DNA from: Pseudolysinimonas kribbensis
GTDB taxonomy: Bacteria > Actinomycetota > Actinomycetes > Actinomycetales > Microbacteriaceae
Direction of reading: 5' to 3'
Length of the DNA: 64,000 bases
Assembly (NCBI RefSeq): GCF_030161895.1
Contig: NZ_BSVB01000001.1
Span: 2,232,001-2,296,000, forward strand
Within the stretch, counting starts at the first letter, position 1. Each line of letters begins with the position of its first letter. A program made the position numbers and the translations under genes. Under the pieces are notes generated by a model. The model was not told the DNA's origin. It was given only the letters and a program-made list of their open reading frames with translations, and ran no database searches. Shown here in pieces: positions 8,652 to 18,243 of this stretch.

Positions 8652-10099
8652 TGCTGTTCGCCGCCCAGTCCGATGCCGGCCAGTCCATCGGCGAAGAGCT
8701 TCTCGTGCTGGGCGCGCTGTTCGTCATCGCCTACATCCTGGGGCGGCTCGGCAAGCTCATCGGACTGCCGGCGATCCCGATCTACATGCTGGTCGGCCTC
8801 ATCGCGAGCCCGAACTTCCACTTCTTCCCCCTCGAGGTGCCGTCCGCCGACGTGCACCTCATCGCCGTCTTCGGGCTCATCTTCCTGCTGTTCAACCTCG
8901 GCCTCGAGTTCGACCAGGACGCCTTCTTCGGCAACTTCACGAGCCTGATCATCTCCGGCGGCAGCCGGATCATCATCAACTTCGGCGTCGGCTTCCTGTT
9001 CGGGCTGTGGGTCGGGTGGGGCACGCGCGAGGCGCTCATCATCGCCGGGATGACCGCCACCAGCTCCAGCGCGATCATCACGAAGCTGCTCATCGAGCTG
9101 CGCCGCCTCGCGAACAACGAGACCCCGACGGTGCTCGGCATCGCGATCGTCGAGGACGTCTTCATCGCGATCTACCTGGCGATCGTGACCGTCATCCTGA
9201 ACGGCAAGACCGACGTGTGGCAGATCGTCGGCGAGCTCGCGATCTCGTTCGGCTTCCTGATCGGGATGTTCGTGCTCGCGCGCTGGGGCGGCCGGTTCGT
9301 CTCGCGACTGATCGGCACCCGCGACGACGAACTGTTCACGATCGTGTTCTTCGGTCTCGCGGTCGCGTTCGGCGGCATCGGCGAGCTGCTCGGCGTCTCC
9401 GACGCGATCGGCGCGTTCCTGATCGGGCTCGTACTCGGCGCGACACGGTTCCGGGCGCGCATCGAGCAGCTGTCCCTGCCGCTGCGCGACGTGTTCGCCG
9501 CCTTCTTCTTCCTCGAGTTCGGGCTCGCACTGGAACCGTCGCAGTTCGGGTCGGTGCTCGTGCCGGTGATCCTCGCGGTGGTGCTCACGCTCGTGCTCAA
9601 CACGGCGGGCGGTCAGCTCATCGCGGTGCTGAACAAGCTCACGCCCGCGGAGGGGCTGAACGTGAGCGCGATGCTGCAGAATCGCGGGGAGTTCGCGCTC
9701 ATCCTGGCGACGCTGGCGGCGGGGGCGGGCCTCGACTCCCGGCTGACTCCCTTCGCCGGTCTGTACGTTCTGATCATGGCGATCGTCGGGCCGATACTGG
9801 CCGTCAACTCGGAGCGCATCGGCGGTCTCTTCGGCCGGCGCCGGCGCCGGATCGTCACCAGCCCGAACGTCGACGTCGAGCGCGAGGCGGAGCTCGCCCT
9901 CGCCGAGGCCGCGATGTCGGGCGACGATCTGCCGGAGGCGTTCGAGATCGCCGCGGGAGAGCGGCCCGAGGAGGAGGCCGTCGTCACGGCCGACGCCGCG
10001 CAGACCGCCGACGCCGCGGCGGAGGCCGACACCGAATCCGCCGTCGACGTCGAGGCCGTCGACCGGGACAGCGCCCGCCGTCGCGACCCGGAGTACTGA
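8651..10099 (+). CDS. Cation:proton antiporter, CPA2 family (KhtU/KefB type)
   Basis: A 482-residue integral membrane antiporter exchanging K+ (or Na+) for protons. About twelve hydrophobic segments occupy residues 15-390. The TSSSAIITKLL segment near residues 137-147 and the acidic GVSDAIGAFLIGL segment near residues 258-270 are typical of CPA2 proteins. No RCK domain is fused; the regulatory subunit is the gene just upstream. The last 75 residues are an Ala/Glu/Asp-rich cytoplasmic tail. The gene overlaps its neighbours on both sides by one base. Confidence 0.9.
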   Translation: MLFAAQSDAGQSIGEELLVLGALFVIAYILGRLGKLIGLPAIPIYMLVGLIASPNFHFFPLEVPSADVHLIAVFGLIFLLFNLGLEFDQDAFFGNFTSLIISGGSRIIINFGVGFLFGLWVGWGTREALIIAGMTATSSSAIITKLLIELRRLANNETPTVLGIAIVEDVFIAIYLAIVTVILNGKTDVWQIVGELAISFGFLIGMFVLARWGGRFVSRLIGTRDDELFTIVFFGLAVAFGGIGELLGVSDAIGAFLIGLVLGATRFRARIEQLSLPLRDVFAAFFFLEFGLALEPSQFGSVLVPVILAVVLTLVLNTAGGQLIAVLNKLTPAEGLNVSAMLQNRGEFALILATLAAGAGLDSRLTPFAGLYVLIMAIVGPILAVNSERIGGLFGRRRRRIVTSPNVDVEREAELALAEAAMSGDDLPEAFEIAAGERPEEEAVVTADAAQTADAAAEADTESAVDVEAVDRDSARRRDPEY

Positions 10100-10871
10100 T
10101 GACGCTCGCCCCCGGACGGTTCGCCGAGCCCGTCACGTTCGCGCGCGTCGCCCGCCGGCCGCGCTGGATCGCCGCGCTCGTGCTCGCCCTCGCGCTCGCC
10201 GCCGGTTTCGCCTGGCTCGGCCAGTGGCAGCTGGGCCGCAGCGTCGCCTCCACCGCGACCTCGGGACCAAAAACCGAGAAGGTCGTGCCGCTCACGTCGT
10301 TCGCGAAGACCGGCACGACGTTCCGCGACGACCAGCTCGGACGCATGGCGAGCGTCGACGCCCAGCTCGTTCCGGGCGACTGGGTGCTGCTGAGCGAGCG
10401 GCTGAACGGCGACCGGCAGGGCTGGTGGCTCGTCGGGCACGCCGTCACGACGGACGGCGACGAGCTGGCGGTCGCGCTCGGATGGGCGCCCACGCGCGCC
10501 GCCGCCCGCGCGGCCGAGGCGACCGCGGCGATCCCGACCCCGCTCGTCGGCCGCTACCTGCCGTCGGAGGCTCCGGATGGTCCGAAGGCCGAGAAGGGCG
10601 TGCAGTCGGCGGCGTCGGTCGCGGCCTTCATCAACCAGTGGGCGCACTTCACCGGGCACGTCTACCCCGGCTATCTGGTGTCGCATTCGGCGCCGGAGGG
10701 CCTCACCCGGATCGACTCGCCCCGGCCGATCCCCCGGATGCCGTCAACTGGCTCAACCTGTTCTATGCGATCGAGTGGGCGGTCTTCGCAGGCTTCGCGA
10801 TCTACCTCTGGTACCGCCTCGTGAGGGACGTCGTCGAACACGAGAACGAGTCGCTCGAGCAGGTCGAGTAA
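10099..10871 (+). CDS. SURF1 family cytochrome oxidase biogenesis protein (apparent frameshift)
   Basis: A membrane protein assisting cytochrome c oxidase assembly. The N-terminal segment near residues 23-45 is transmembrane, followed by the GQWQLGR motif. The family's C-terminal helix (NWLNLFYAIEWAVFAGFAIYLW) is in another frame. The break is at the C run 10731-10735: one extra C restores IPPDAVNWLNLF and an end at TAA 10869-10871, giving about 257 residues. Without it the frame runs to 10824 with an unrelated tail. The start overlaps the antiporter stop by one base. Confidence 0.88.
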
Positions 10872-10877
10872 CCCCGC

Positions 10878-12628
10878 TCAGCGCTGCATGCCACCGCCGC
10901 GCAGCCGCAGCCGCGACTCCTCCAGATCGAGCAGCGCCTGGGCGTCGTCGAGCGCGCGCGTGGAGTAGGCGCCCTTGCGGCGCTCCTCGAGCAGCTTCTC
11001 GCGCTCCACCTCGACCATGGCCAGCCGCAGGGCGCGGTAGAGCAGGTGCGGCTGGTCGGAGGTCGCCAGGTTCTGCGATCGTGCGCGTTCCCAGACCGCC
11101 TCCGCCCGGATGTAGCTCGACTGCCGGGCGCGCTCGATCACGTCGGGGTCGATCGGCGACTCGACGCCGATCGCGGTCTCCGGATCGTCGAGCACGCCCA
11201 TGCCGGCCTGGCTGAGGTCGTCGAGCAGGCGGGCGAGGTCCTCCTGGTGCGCGGTGGTGTCGTCGTCGCGCACCTTGAGCACCCGGATCAGCAGCGGCAG
11301 CGTGCCGCCCTGCAGCACGAGGCTGACGACCGCGACGGTGAACGCGATGAGCACGAGCTGGGGACGGTACGGGATCACGTCGGGGTCCATGGGGAGCGAC
11401 TGCGCGGCGGCGAGAGTGACCACGCCGCGCATGCCGGTCCATCCGAGCACGACGCCGCCGCGCCATCCGACCTGCTGCTGCCGATGGTGCTCGAGGTCGG
11501 CCCGGTCACGCTCGAAGCGCCGCTCGAGCTGGGCCTTGCGCCGCCGTTGCAGCACGTTGGTGACCGGATGATTGCGGTAGTGGTGGATGACGAGGTACTC
11601 CCGCAGCATCCGCCGCTCCGCGCGCCGGGCGACCCCGGCCATCCCGAGCAGGAGCGGCCCGACCCAGAGGTAGCGGATGACGACGACGGCGAGCGTCGCG
11701 ATGAGGCCGATCCCGATCGACTCGCCGAGCCCCAGCACCTGCGGATCGATGTCGTTGATGAGGGTGCGGATCTCGATCCCGATCAGCAGGAAGACGCCGT
11801 TCTCGAGCAGGAACTGGATCGTGCGCCAGTTGGTGCGCTCGGTGATCCGGGCCTGCGCGGAGAGGGCACGGGAGCGCGAGTGGCCGGTGTACAGGCCGGC
11901 GACGACGACCGACAGCACGCCGGATGCCCCGAGCGCCTCGGCGGGCATGAACGCGACGAACGGCACGGCGAGGCTGATCGCGGTGTCGAGAACGCTGTCG
12001 GACAGGCGCGAGCGGATGAACACGGTGACGATGCCCACGATGAGGCCGATCGCGACGGCCACGGCCACGGAGAGCAGGAAGTCGCCGATCGCGTTCCACG
12101 GTGTCGCGAGAGTGCCCGCGGCGGCGGCGAGGGCCGAGCGCAGCAGCACGAGGGCGGTCGCATCGTTGAGCAGTCCCTCGCCCTCCAACAGGGCGAGCAG
12201 GCGTGGGGGAGCCCCAACCGCCGGCCGATCGAGGTGGCGGCCACGGCATCCGGCGGGCTGATGATCGCGCCGAGTGCGATCGCCGCGCCCAGGTTGAGGT
12301 CGGGCAGCACGGCGTACAGGAAGAAGCCCGCGCCGAAGGCCGTCGCGATGACCAGGAGCACCGAGAGGCTGACGATGGGCGCGGCGTTGCGCCGGAACTC
12401 CGTGATCGGCACGGTGATCGCCGCCGCGTAGAGCAGCGGCGGCAGCACGGCGTCGAGCACCAGCTCCCCCGGCACCTCGATGAACGGCACGCCCGGCAGG
12501 TAGGAGATGCCGACCCCGACGACGACCAGGATGATCGGCGCCGCGATCCCGAGCTTCTGCGAGAACGCCGCGACCGCCACGATCACGGCGACCGCGGCCA
12601 CGGCGTAGATGCCGAGCTCGAGTCCCAT
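10878..12628 (-). CDS. Na+/H+ antiporter, CPA1/NhaP family (apparent frameshift)
   Basis: A membrane antiporter exporting Na+ (or K+) against protons. The N-terminal half has about six membrane segments and the family motif [19 protein letters not shown]; the C-terminal half, in another frame, continues with [20 protein letters not shown] and [18 protein letters not shown], then a long cytoplasmic helical tail. The frames join if one G is added to the G run 12205-12209, giving about 583 residues. The ATG at 12628 is chosen because a -10 element lies seven bases upstream. Convergent with SURF1, six bases apart. Confidence 0.9.
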
Positions 12629-12635
12629 GGGCACC

Positions 12636-12641
12636 AGCGTA
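12636..12641 (-). promoter_or_regulatory. -10 element of the NhaP-type antiporter gene
   Basis: On the minus strand TACGCT lies seven bases before the ATG at 12628, giving a nearly leaderless transcript. It is back to back with the -10 of the DUF3817 gene 38 bases away. Confidence 0.5.
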
Positions 12642-12678
12642 GGGATCCGGCGGTCGGCGACCGCCCATCCGCCGCCCG

Positions 12679-12684
12679 TAGAAT
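12679..12684 (+). promoter_or_regulatory. -10 element of the DUF3817-guaA operon
   Basis: TAGAAT with six bases (12685-12690) before ATG 12691; leaderless transcription is predicted. Confidence 0.65.
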
Positions 12685-12690
12685 CGGGGC

Positions 12691-13121
12691 ATGCCCGCCG
12701 GACCCCGCCCCGAGGACGTGCCGCGCATCCGCATCGTGCTGGCGGTCTTCCGGGTCTCGGCGATCGTCACGGGCGTCTTCCTGCTCGGCCTGTGCACGAT
12801 GATGGTGCTCCGCTACGCCTTCCACGTCGACATCGAGGTGGGCGGCCCGTTCGGGCTGGTCGCGCTCGTGCCGCCGAAGGAGATCACGGCCGTCAACTTC
12901 TCGACCCTCGAGTTGATCGCGCACGGCTGGCTGTACGTGCTCTACCTCGGCCTCGACTTCCTGCTGTGGCGGATGCTGCGGTTCTCGTTCGGCCGGTTCC
13001 TGTTCTTCGCGCTCGGCGGCATCATCCCGTTCCTCTCCTTCTACTTCGAGTTCCGCATCCCGGCGTACGTGAACGCCCGGCTCGCGGAGGTGCCGGCCGC
13101 CGCGTCGGCGGAGGTCGCCGC

Positions 13122-13125
<4 letters not shown>
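12691..13125 (+). CDS. DUF3817 integral membrane protein
   Basis: A 144-residue protein with three hydrophobic segments (about residues 14-36, 70-90 and 100-122), matching DUF3817, a small actinobacterial membrane family of unknown function. The segment after the first helix ([19 protein letters not shown]) is hydrophilic and Pro-containing. It overlaps guaA by four bases (GTGA), an arrangement frequent in this group, but no functional link to GMP synthesis has been shown to my knowledge. Confidence 0.85.
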
Positions 13126-14726
<1,601 letters not shown>

Positions 14727-14734
14727 CGGGACGC

Positions 14735-14740
14735 GCTAGT
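14735..14740. repeat. Target-site duplication, left copy (GCTAGT)
   Basis: GCTAGT directly precedes the left end of the insertion and is repeated after the right end (15793-15798). Its core CTAG fits the NCTAGN target known for Bordetella IS481/IS1002. Confidence 0.85.
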
Positions 14741-15698
14741 TGTAGTTCCCCGTGAGGTTGTGGACGCGGGCTGCTGGGATAAGGCCGCCGATTCCGGTGT
14801 GGGGTCGGTGGTGATTGTAGAAGTGCAGCCAGCGGGGATAGTCGGCTGCTCGTGCTTCGTCTGAGGGGTAGTGCTTGGCGTAGGCCCATTCGGCGGCGAG
14901 GGTGCGGTTGAACCGCTCCACCTTGCCGTTGGTCTGGGGTCGGTAGGGGCGGGTGAAGACGTGTCGGGTGCTGCCGAGGGCGGCGGCGAAGTCGCGAGAG
15001 CGATAGCAGGATCCGTTGTCGGTCATCGCAGCATCTATGCGGATGCCTGCGGCGGCGAAGAACGCTGCGGCTCGGATCCAGAAACCGGCTGCGGTCTCCT
15101 TGCGTTCGTCGGCGAGGATCTCGGAGTAGGCCAGCCGGGAGTGATCATCGACCGCGTGGTGCAGGAACGCATAGCCACGACCCTGCTTCTTGTTGTTGTG
15201 GTTGCCGATGGTGCGTCCGAGGGTGCGGTGGCCTCCGCCATCGGGGATGCGGCCGAGTTTCTTGATATCAACGTGGACCAACTCGCCCGGAGCGGCCTTC
15301 TCATAGCGAACGAGACGCGACCGCCGGACCGGCAGTCCGGTCGCTTGATCCAGATGTGCAAGCAACGGCATCCGATAACGCTCAAGCACCCTTCCGACCG
15401 TCGAGCGCGGGATGCCCAGGTGATAACCGATCCGATGCGGACCCCAGCGACGAACGAAACGCAACGCGACGATCCGATGCTCCAGCCGCCGCGAGCACCT
15501 GGTGGGCGACTGGTGCGGGCGTGAGCTGCGATCCGTCATCGGCAGCCCCGCCCGATATCGGGCAGCCCACTTCGAAGCCGTCGCCGGCGAGCACTGGAAC
15601 CGCTCAGCAGCTCGTCTCGCGGACCAGCCCTGCTCGACGATCAACCGGGCAAGCCGAAGCCTGCCCTCGGGCGCGAAAGGCGCTCTAACGTGAGTCAC
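14736..15698 (-). CDS. IS481-family transposase
   Basis: A 320-residue transposase: an N-terminal helix-turn-helix of IS481/IS3 type (RLARLIVEQGWSARRAAERF), a second HTH, then an rve integrase core. Likely catalytic residues are Asp in VDDHSRLAYSE, Asp in MTDNGSCY and Glu in NGKVERFNRTL. GTG 15698 is preferred over the upstream in-frame start because GGAGG lies just before it and VTHVRAPF is the typical family start. The stop TAG (14738-14736) lies outside the element, in the target duplication, so the last codon and the stop are supplied by the target DNA. Confidence 0.92.
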   Translation of the reverse strand: MTHVRAPFAPEGRLRLARLIVEQGWSARRAAERFQCSPATASKWAARYRAGLPMTDRSSRPHQSPTRCSRRLEHRIVALRFVRRWGPHRIGYHLGIPRSTVGRVLERYRMPLLAHLDQATGLPVRRSRLVRYEKAAPGELVHVDIKKLGRIPDGGGHRTLGRTIGNHNNKKQGRGYAFLHHAVDDHSRLAYSEILADERKETAAGFWIRAAAFFAAAGIRIDAAMTDNGSCYRSRDFAAALGSTRHVFTRPYRPQTNGKVERFNRTLAAEWAYAKHYPSDEARAADYPRWLHFYNHHRPHTGIGGLIPAARVHNLTGNYN

Positions 15699-15792
15699 GA
15701 AGACCTCCGGTTTGACGATGAGAGTGTGGTTACCCACATCGTCCCGGAGGTCTTCGCTACCTCAAACGATCACAACGTCCCGAGGAACTACA
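14741..15792 (-). mobile_element. IS481-family insertion sequence, copy 1
   Basis: A 1,052-bp element with imperfect inverted ends: both begin TGTAGTTCC reading inwards and then diverge (CCGTGAGG on the left, TCGGGACG on the right). It is flanked by 6-bp direct repeats GCTAGT and encodes one DDE transposase on the minus strand. It lies between the convergent genes guaA and the BI-1 gene, with the duplicated target covering the BI-1 stop codon, so neither gene is broken. Removing element and one repeat restores a short intergenic region with the small hairpin CGCGC-TAGTT-GCGCG, perhaps a former terminator. Confidence 0.93.
15698..15756 (-). promoter_or_regulatory. Stem-loop covering the ribosome binding site of the IS copy 1 transposase
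   Basis: CGAAGACCTCCGG (15698-15710) and CCGGAGGTCTTCG (15744-15756) form a perfect 13-bp inverted repeat, with inner pairing of GACGATG and CATCGTC. In the mRNA the arm nearest the gene contains the SD GGAGG and reaches the GTG start. Read-through transcription from outside would fold this hairpin and hide the start, a known way for insertion sequences to limit transposase. Confidence 0.7.
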
Positions 15793-15798
15793 GCTAGT
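15793..15798. repeat. Target-site duplication, right copy (GCTAGT)
   Basis: Right copy of the 6-bp duplication; it contains the stop codon of the BI-1 gene (CTA on the plus strand, 15794-15796). Confidence 0.85.
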
Positions 15799-16621
15799 TG
15801 CGCGGCATGAAGTACGACACGAGCCGCAGGATCTCGAGATACAGCCACACGACGGTGACCATGATCCCGAAGGCTGCGGTCCAGCCGTAGATCCGCGGCT
15901 GGCCGGTCTCGACACCGCGCTTCACCTGGTCGAAGTCGACGACGAGCGAGTAGGCCGCCATCAGCACCACGAGGATCCCGAGCGGGATGCCGAGTGGGAT
16001 GCCGAAGATCGTCACGTCGCGCAGGCCGCCGAACCCGCTCACGACACCGGTCAGCATCAGCACGACGTTGATCACCGAGAACACCAGGTACCCGACCAGC
16101 AGGACCAGGAACACCTTGGTCGCCTTCGCCGACGCCCGCACCCGGCCGCTCGCGAACAGAGCGAGCGTGACACCGACCACACCCAGCGTGCCGAGCACCG
16201 CGATCGGGACGATGCCCTGCCACAGCGACGCGTAGAAGCTCGAGATGCCTCCCACGAAGAGGCCCTCGGCGCCCCCGTACAGCAGCACGAGCGCGGGCGA
16301 CGGCTTGCGCTTGAAGGTGTTGACGAGCGCGAGCACGAAGCCGACGAGAGCGGCGGGGATCGTCACGATCGGCACGAACCAGCCGATCGCCGCGGCCGCC
16401 ACCAGGATGCCGAACGAGATCAGCGTCTTGACGATGGTGTCCTCGTAGGTCATCCGGCCGGCCTCGTCGGCGGTCGCCGTCGGGAGGTCGTACTGGGCCT
16501 GGAGCTGCTCCGCAGTCGGGACGGGCACCGGGGGCACGCCGGCGACGGCGTCCCGCTGGGCGATCCGGCGCGCGGCCCGGTCGTCGAAGGCGGGGGAGTT
16601 CGAGAAGGCGAAATTGGCCAT
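15794..16621 (-). CDS. Bax inhibitor-1/YccA family membrane protein
   Basis: A 275-residue protein with a hydrophilic N-terminus of about 60 residues (MANFAFSNSPAF...) and seven predicted membrane segments, ending with a YxxLEILRLVSYF helix as in the actinobacterial YccA/BI-1 group. Family members are membrane pores or protease modulators; the role here is not known. The start ATG 16621 is chosen over ATG 16624 because TAGAAT ends five bases before it. The stop codon lies inside the target duplication of the neighbouring insertion sequence, and the coding sequence is complete. Confidence 0.87.
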   Translation of the reverse strand: MANFAFSNSPAFDDRAARRIAQRDAVAGVPPVPVPTAEQLQAQYDLPTATADEAGRMTYEDTIVKTLISFGILVAAAAIGWFVPIVTIPAALVGFVLALVNTFKRKPSPALVLLYGGAEGLFVGGISSFYASLWQGIVPIAVLGTLGVVGVTLALFASGRVRASAKATKVFLVLLVGYLVFSVINVVLMLTGVVSGFGGLRDVTIFGIPLGIPLGILVVLMAAYSLVVDFDQVKRGVETGQPRIYGWTAAFGIMVTVVWLYLEILRLVSYFMPRN

Positions 16622-16626
16622 CATCG

Positions 16627-16632
16627 ATTCTA
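16627..16632 (-). promoter_or_regulatory. -10 element of the BI-1 gene
   Basis: TAGAAT on the minus strand, five bases before ATG 16621; predicts a leaderless mRNA. Confidence 0.6.
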
Positions 16633-16732
16633 AGAATTTCCTGGACATCGTTGCTGGGCAGGTGCCCTGAGACCGCCCCCAGACCGCCCGGCACCGACCG
16701 CGACCGCGCAGCCCTGCCGGGCTCGATCGGCT

Positions 16733-17214
16733 TCAGGCGTTGCCGACCAGGTAGACGATGCCGAGACCGACGATGAACACGAGCGACGCGTAGCCGAGCA
16801 CGATCGCGATGATCGCCGCCAGTCGTCCGCGCTCACCGGATGCCGCGATCTGCATGAGCGCGATGTGGCCGAACAGCGCGGCGACCGGGCTCACGAGGCA
16901 CCCGAGCACGAGGGCGACGACCGCCAGCGGATTCAGGCGCCGGCGACGCAGCCGCACGCGCTCGCGTGACCGGGTGCGGATCGGGGTCGGGGAGCGGCGG
17001 GCGCGACCGGTGGCGGGGCGAGGGGCAGCGTCACCGGGTGGCCATCGCCGACGGCGTGGGAGACGGGCTCCGCGGTGGGCTCGGCGACGGACGCCGTGGC
17101 GGGCCCGGCCACGGCATCCGGGCGTGGGGGCACGACGCCGGTGGGCGTCCCGCAGTGGATGCAGAATTTCCAGTCCGGGCGAAGCTCTCGGGCGCAGTTC
17201 GCACAGGCGGACAT
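16733..17214 (-). CDS. Zinc-ribbon and DUF4190 membrane protein (apparent frameshift)
   Basis: The N-terminal frame encodes a zinc ribbon with two CxxC pairs (CANC and CIHC, residues 4-20) and a Pro/Ala linker. Another frame encodes two hydrophobic helices (LNPLAVVALVLGCLVSPVAA and AIIAIVLGYASLVFIVGLGI), typical of DUF4190. Adding one G to the run 16989-16992 joins them through APPTPIRTRSRERVRLRRRRLNPL... (shortened), giving about 160 residues. The alternative is two overlapping genes with a GTG start at 16957, but the zinc-ribbon plus DUF4190 order is common in one protein. Function unknown. Confidence 0.68.
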
Positions 17215-17223
17215 GTCACCTCG

Positions 17224-17233
17224 ACGTTACCGT
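17224..17233. promoter_or_regulatory. Overlapping divergent -10 elements
   Basis: On the plus strand TACCGT (17228-17233) lies six bases before ATG 17240. On the minus strand TAACGT (17229-17224) lies nine bases before ATG 17214. The two elements share two bases in a 25-bp divergent gap, so the two promoters should exclude each other. Confidence 0.45.
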
Positions 17234-17239
17234 GGCGTC

Positions 17240-18192
17240 ATGAGCGCCGGCCCTCGTCCCTCGACCCCCGTTCTGGTGATCGGGCATCGGGGCGCGTGCG
17301 GCTACCGGCCGGAGCACACGCGCTCCGCATACGAGCTCGCGATCGCCCTCGGCGCCGACGCGATCGAGCCCGACATCGTCGCGACGAAGGACGGCGAGCT
17401 CGTGCTCCGGCACGAGAACGAGATCTCCGGCACGACCGACGTCGCGCGGCATCCGGAGTTCGCCGACCGCCGCACGACGAAGACGATCGACGGCGTACGG
17501 CTGACCGGCTGGTTCACCGAGGACTTCACCTGGGCCGAGCTCGCGACCCTGCGCGCGGTCGAGCGCCTGCCCGAGCTGCGGCAGCATTCGGCGACCTTCG
17601 ACGGACTCGATCCGATCCTCCGGCTGCGCGACCTCCTCGAGATCCTCGACGCCGCAGGGCGGCCGATGACGCTCGTGGCGGAGGTGAAGCACCCCACCCA
17701 TTTCGCGTCGATCGGCCTGCCGCTCGACGAGCTCGTCGCGGCCGAGCTGGGTCGCTGGCGGCATCCGGAGCGTCTCGTAGTCGAGTGCTTCGAGCGCGGC
17801 CTGCTGCACCGGATGCGGGATCGCGGCGTGGCCGCCCGCTACGTGTACCTGATCGAAGACGGCGGGCACGCCCCGACACCGCGGTCGCCTACGACGCGGA
17901 GGTCGCGGGAGAGCTGCGCGCCCTCGACGTCGACGGCATCAGCGTCGGCAAGCCGCGGCTGTTCCGCTCGCCGGAGCTCGTCGACCGCGCGCACGACGCC
18001 GGGATGCTCGCCTTCACCTGGACGCTGCGCCCCGAGAACCGCTTCCTCGCCCCCGCGCACCGCGGCTCGGGTTCGAAGGCCGACTGGGGCGACTGGATGG
18101 CGGAGTACCGCGCCGCGATCGCCACCGGTGTCGACGGGATCTTCGTCGATCATCCGGACCTCGGAGTCGCCGCGCGCGAGCGGGCCGAGTAG
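17240..18192 (+). CDS. Glycerophosphodiester phosphodiesterase family protein (apparent frameshift)
   Basis: A GDPD-family TIM-barrel hydrolase splitting glycerophosphodiesters to glycerol-3-phosphate and an alcohol. The N-terminal motif IGHRGACGYRPEHT contains the catalytic His and Arg, and IEPDIVATKDGELVLRHE carries the metal-binding acidic residues. The C-terminal part (GISVGKPRLF, AFTWTLRPEN, GVDGIFVDHPDLG) is in another frame. Adding one C to the run 17871-17874 joins them as GGHAPDTAVAYDAEV, giving about 317 residues. No signal peptide is seen, so it is probably cytoplasmic. The promoter supports ATG 17240. Confidence 0.88.
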
Positions 18193-18229
18193 GCCTCGGG
18201 GAGCACGAGCCGGGGTCGGAGGCCGAACG

Positions 18230-18235
18230 TAGAAT
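18230..18235 (+). promoter_or_regulatory. -10 element of pcrA
   Basis: TAGAAT with eight bases before ATG 18244. The 5' leader would be zero to three bases. Confidence 0.6.
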
Positions 18236-18243
18236 CGGGGATC

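Noticed and set aside
8602..10098. Upstream extension of the SURF1 frame through the antiporter gene
   Set aside because: Arg/His-rich shadow of the CPA2 antiporter; SURF1 starts at ATG 10099 overlapping the antiporter stop.
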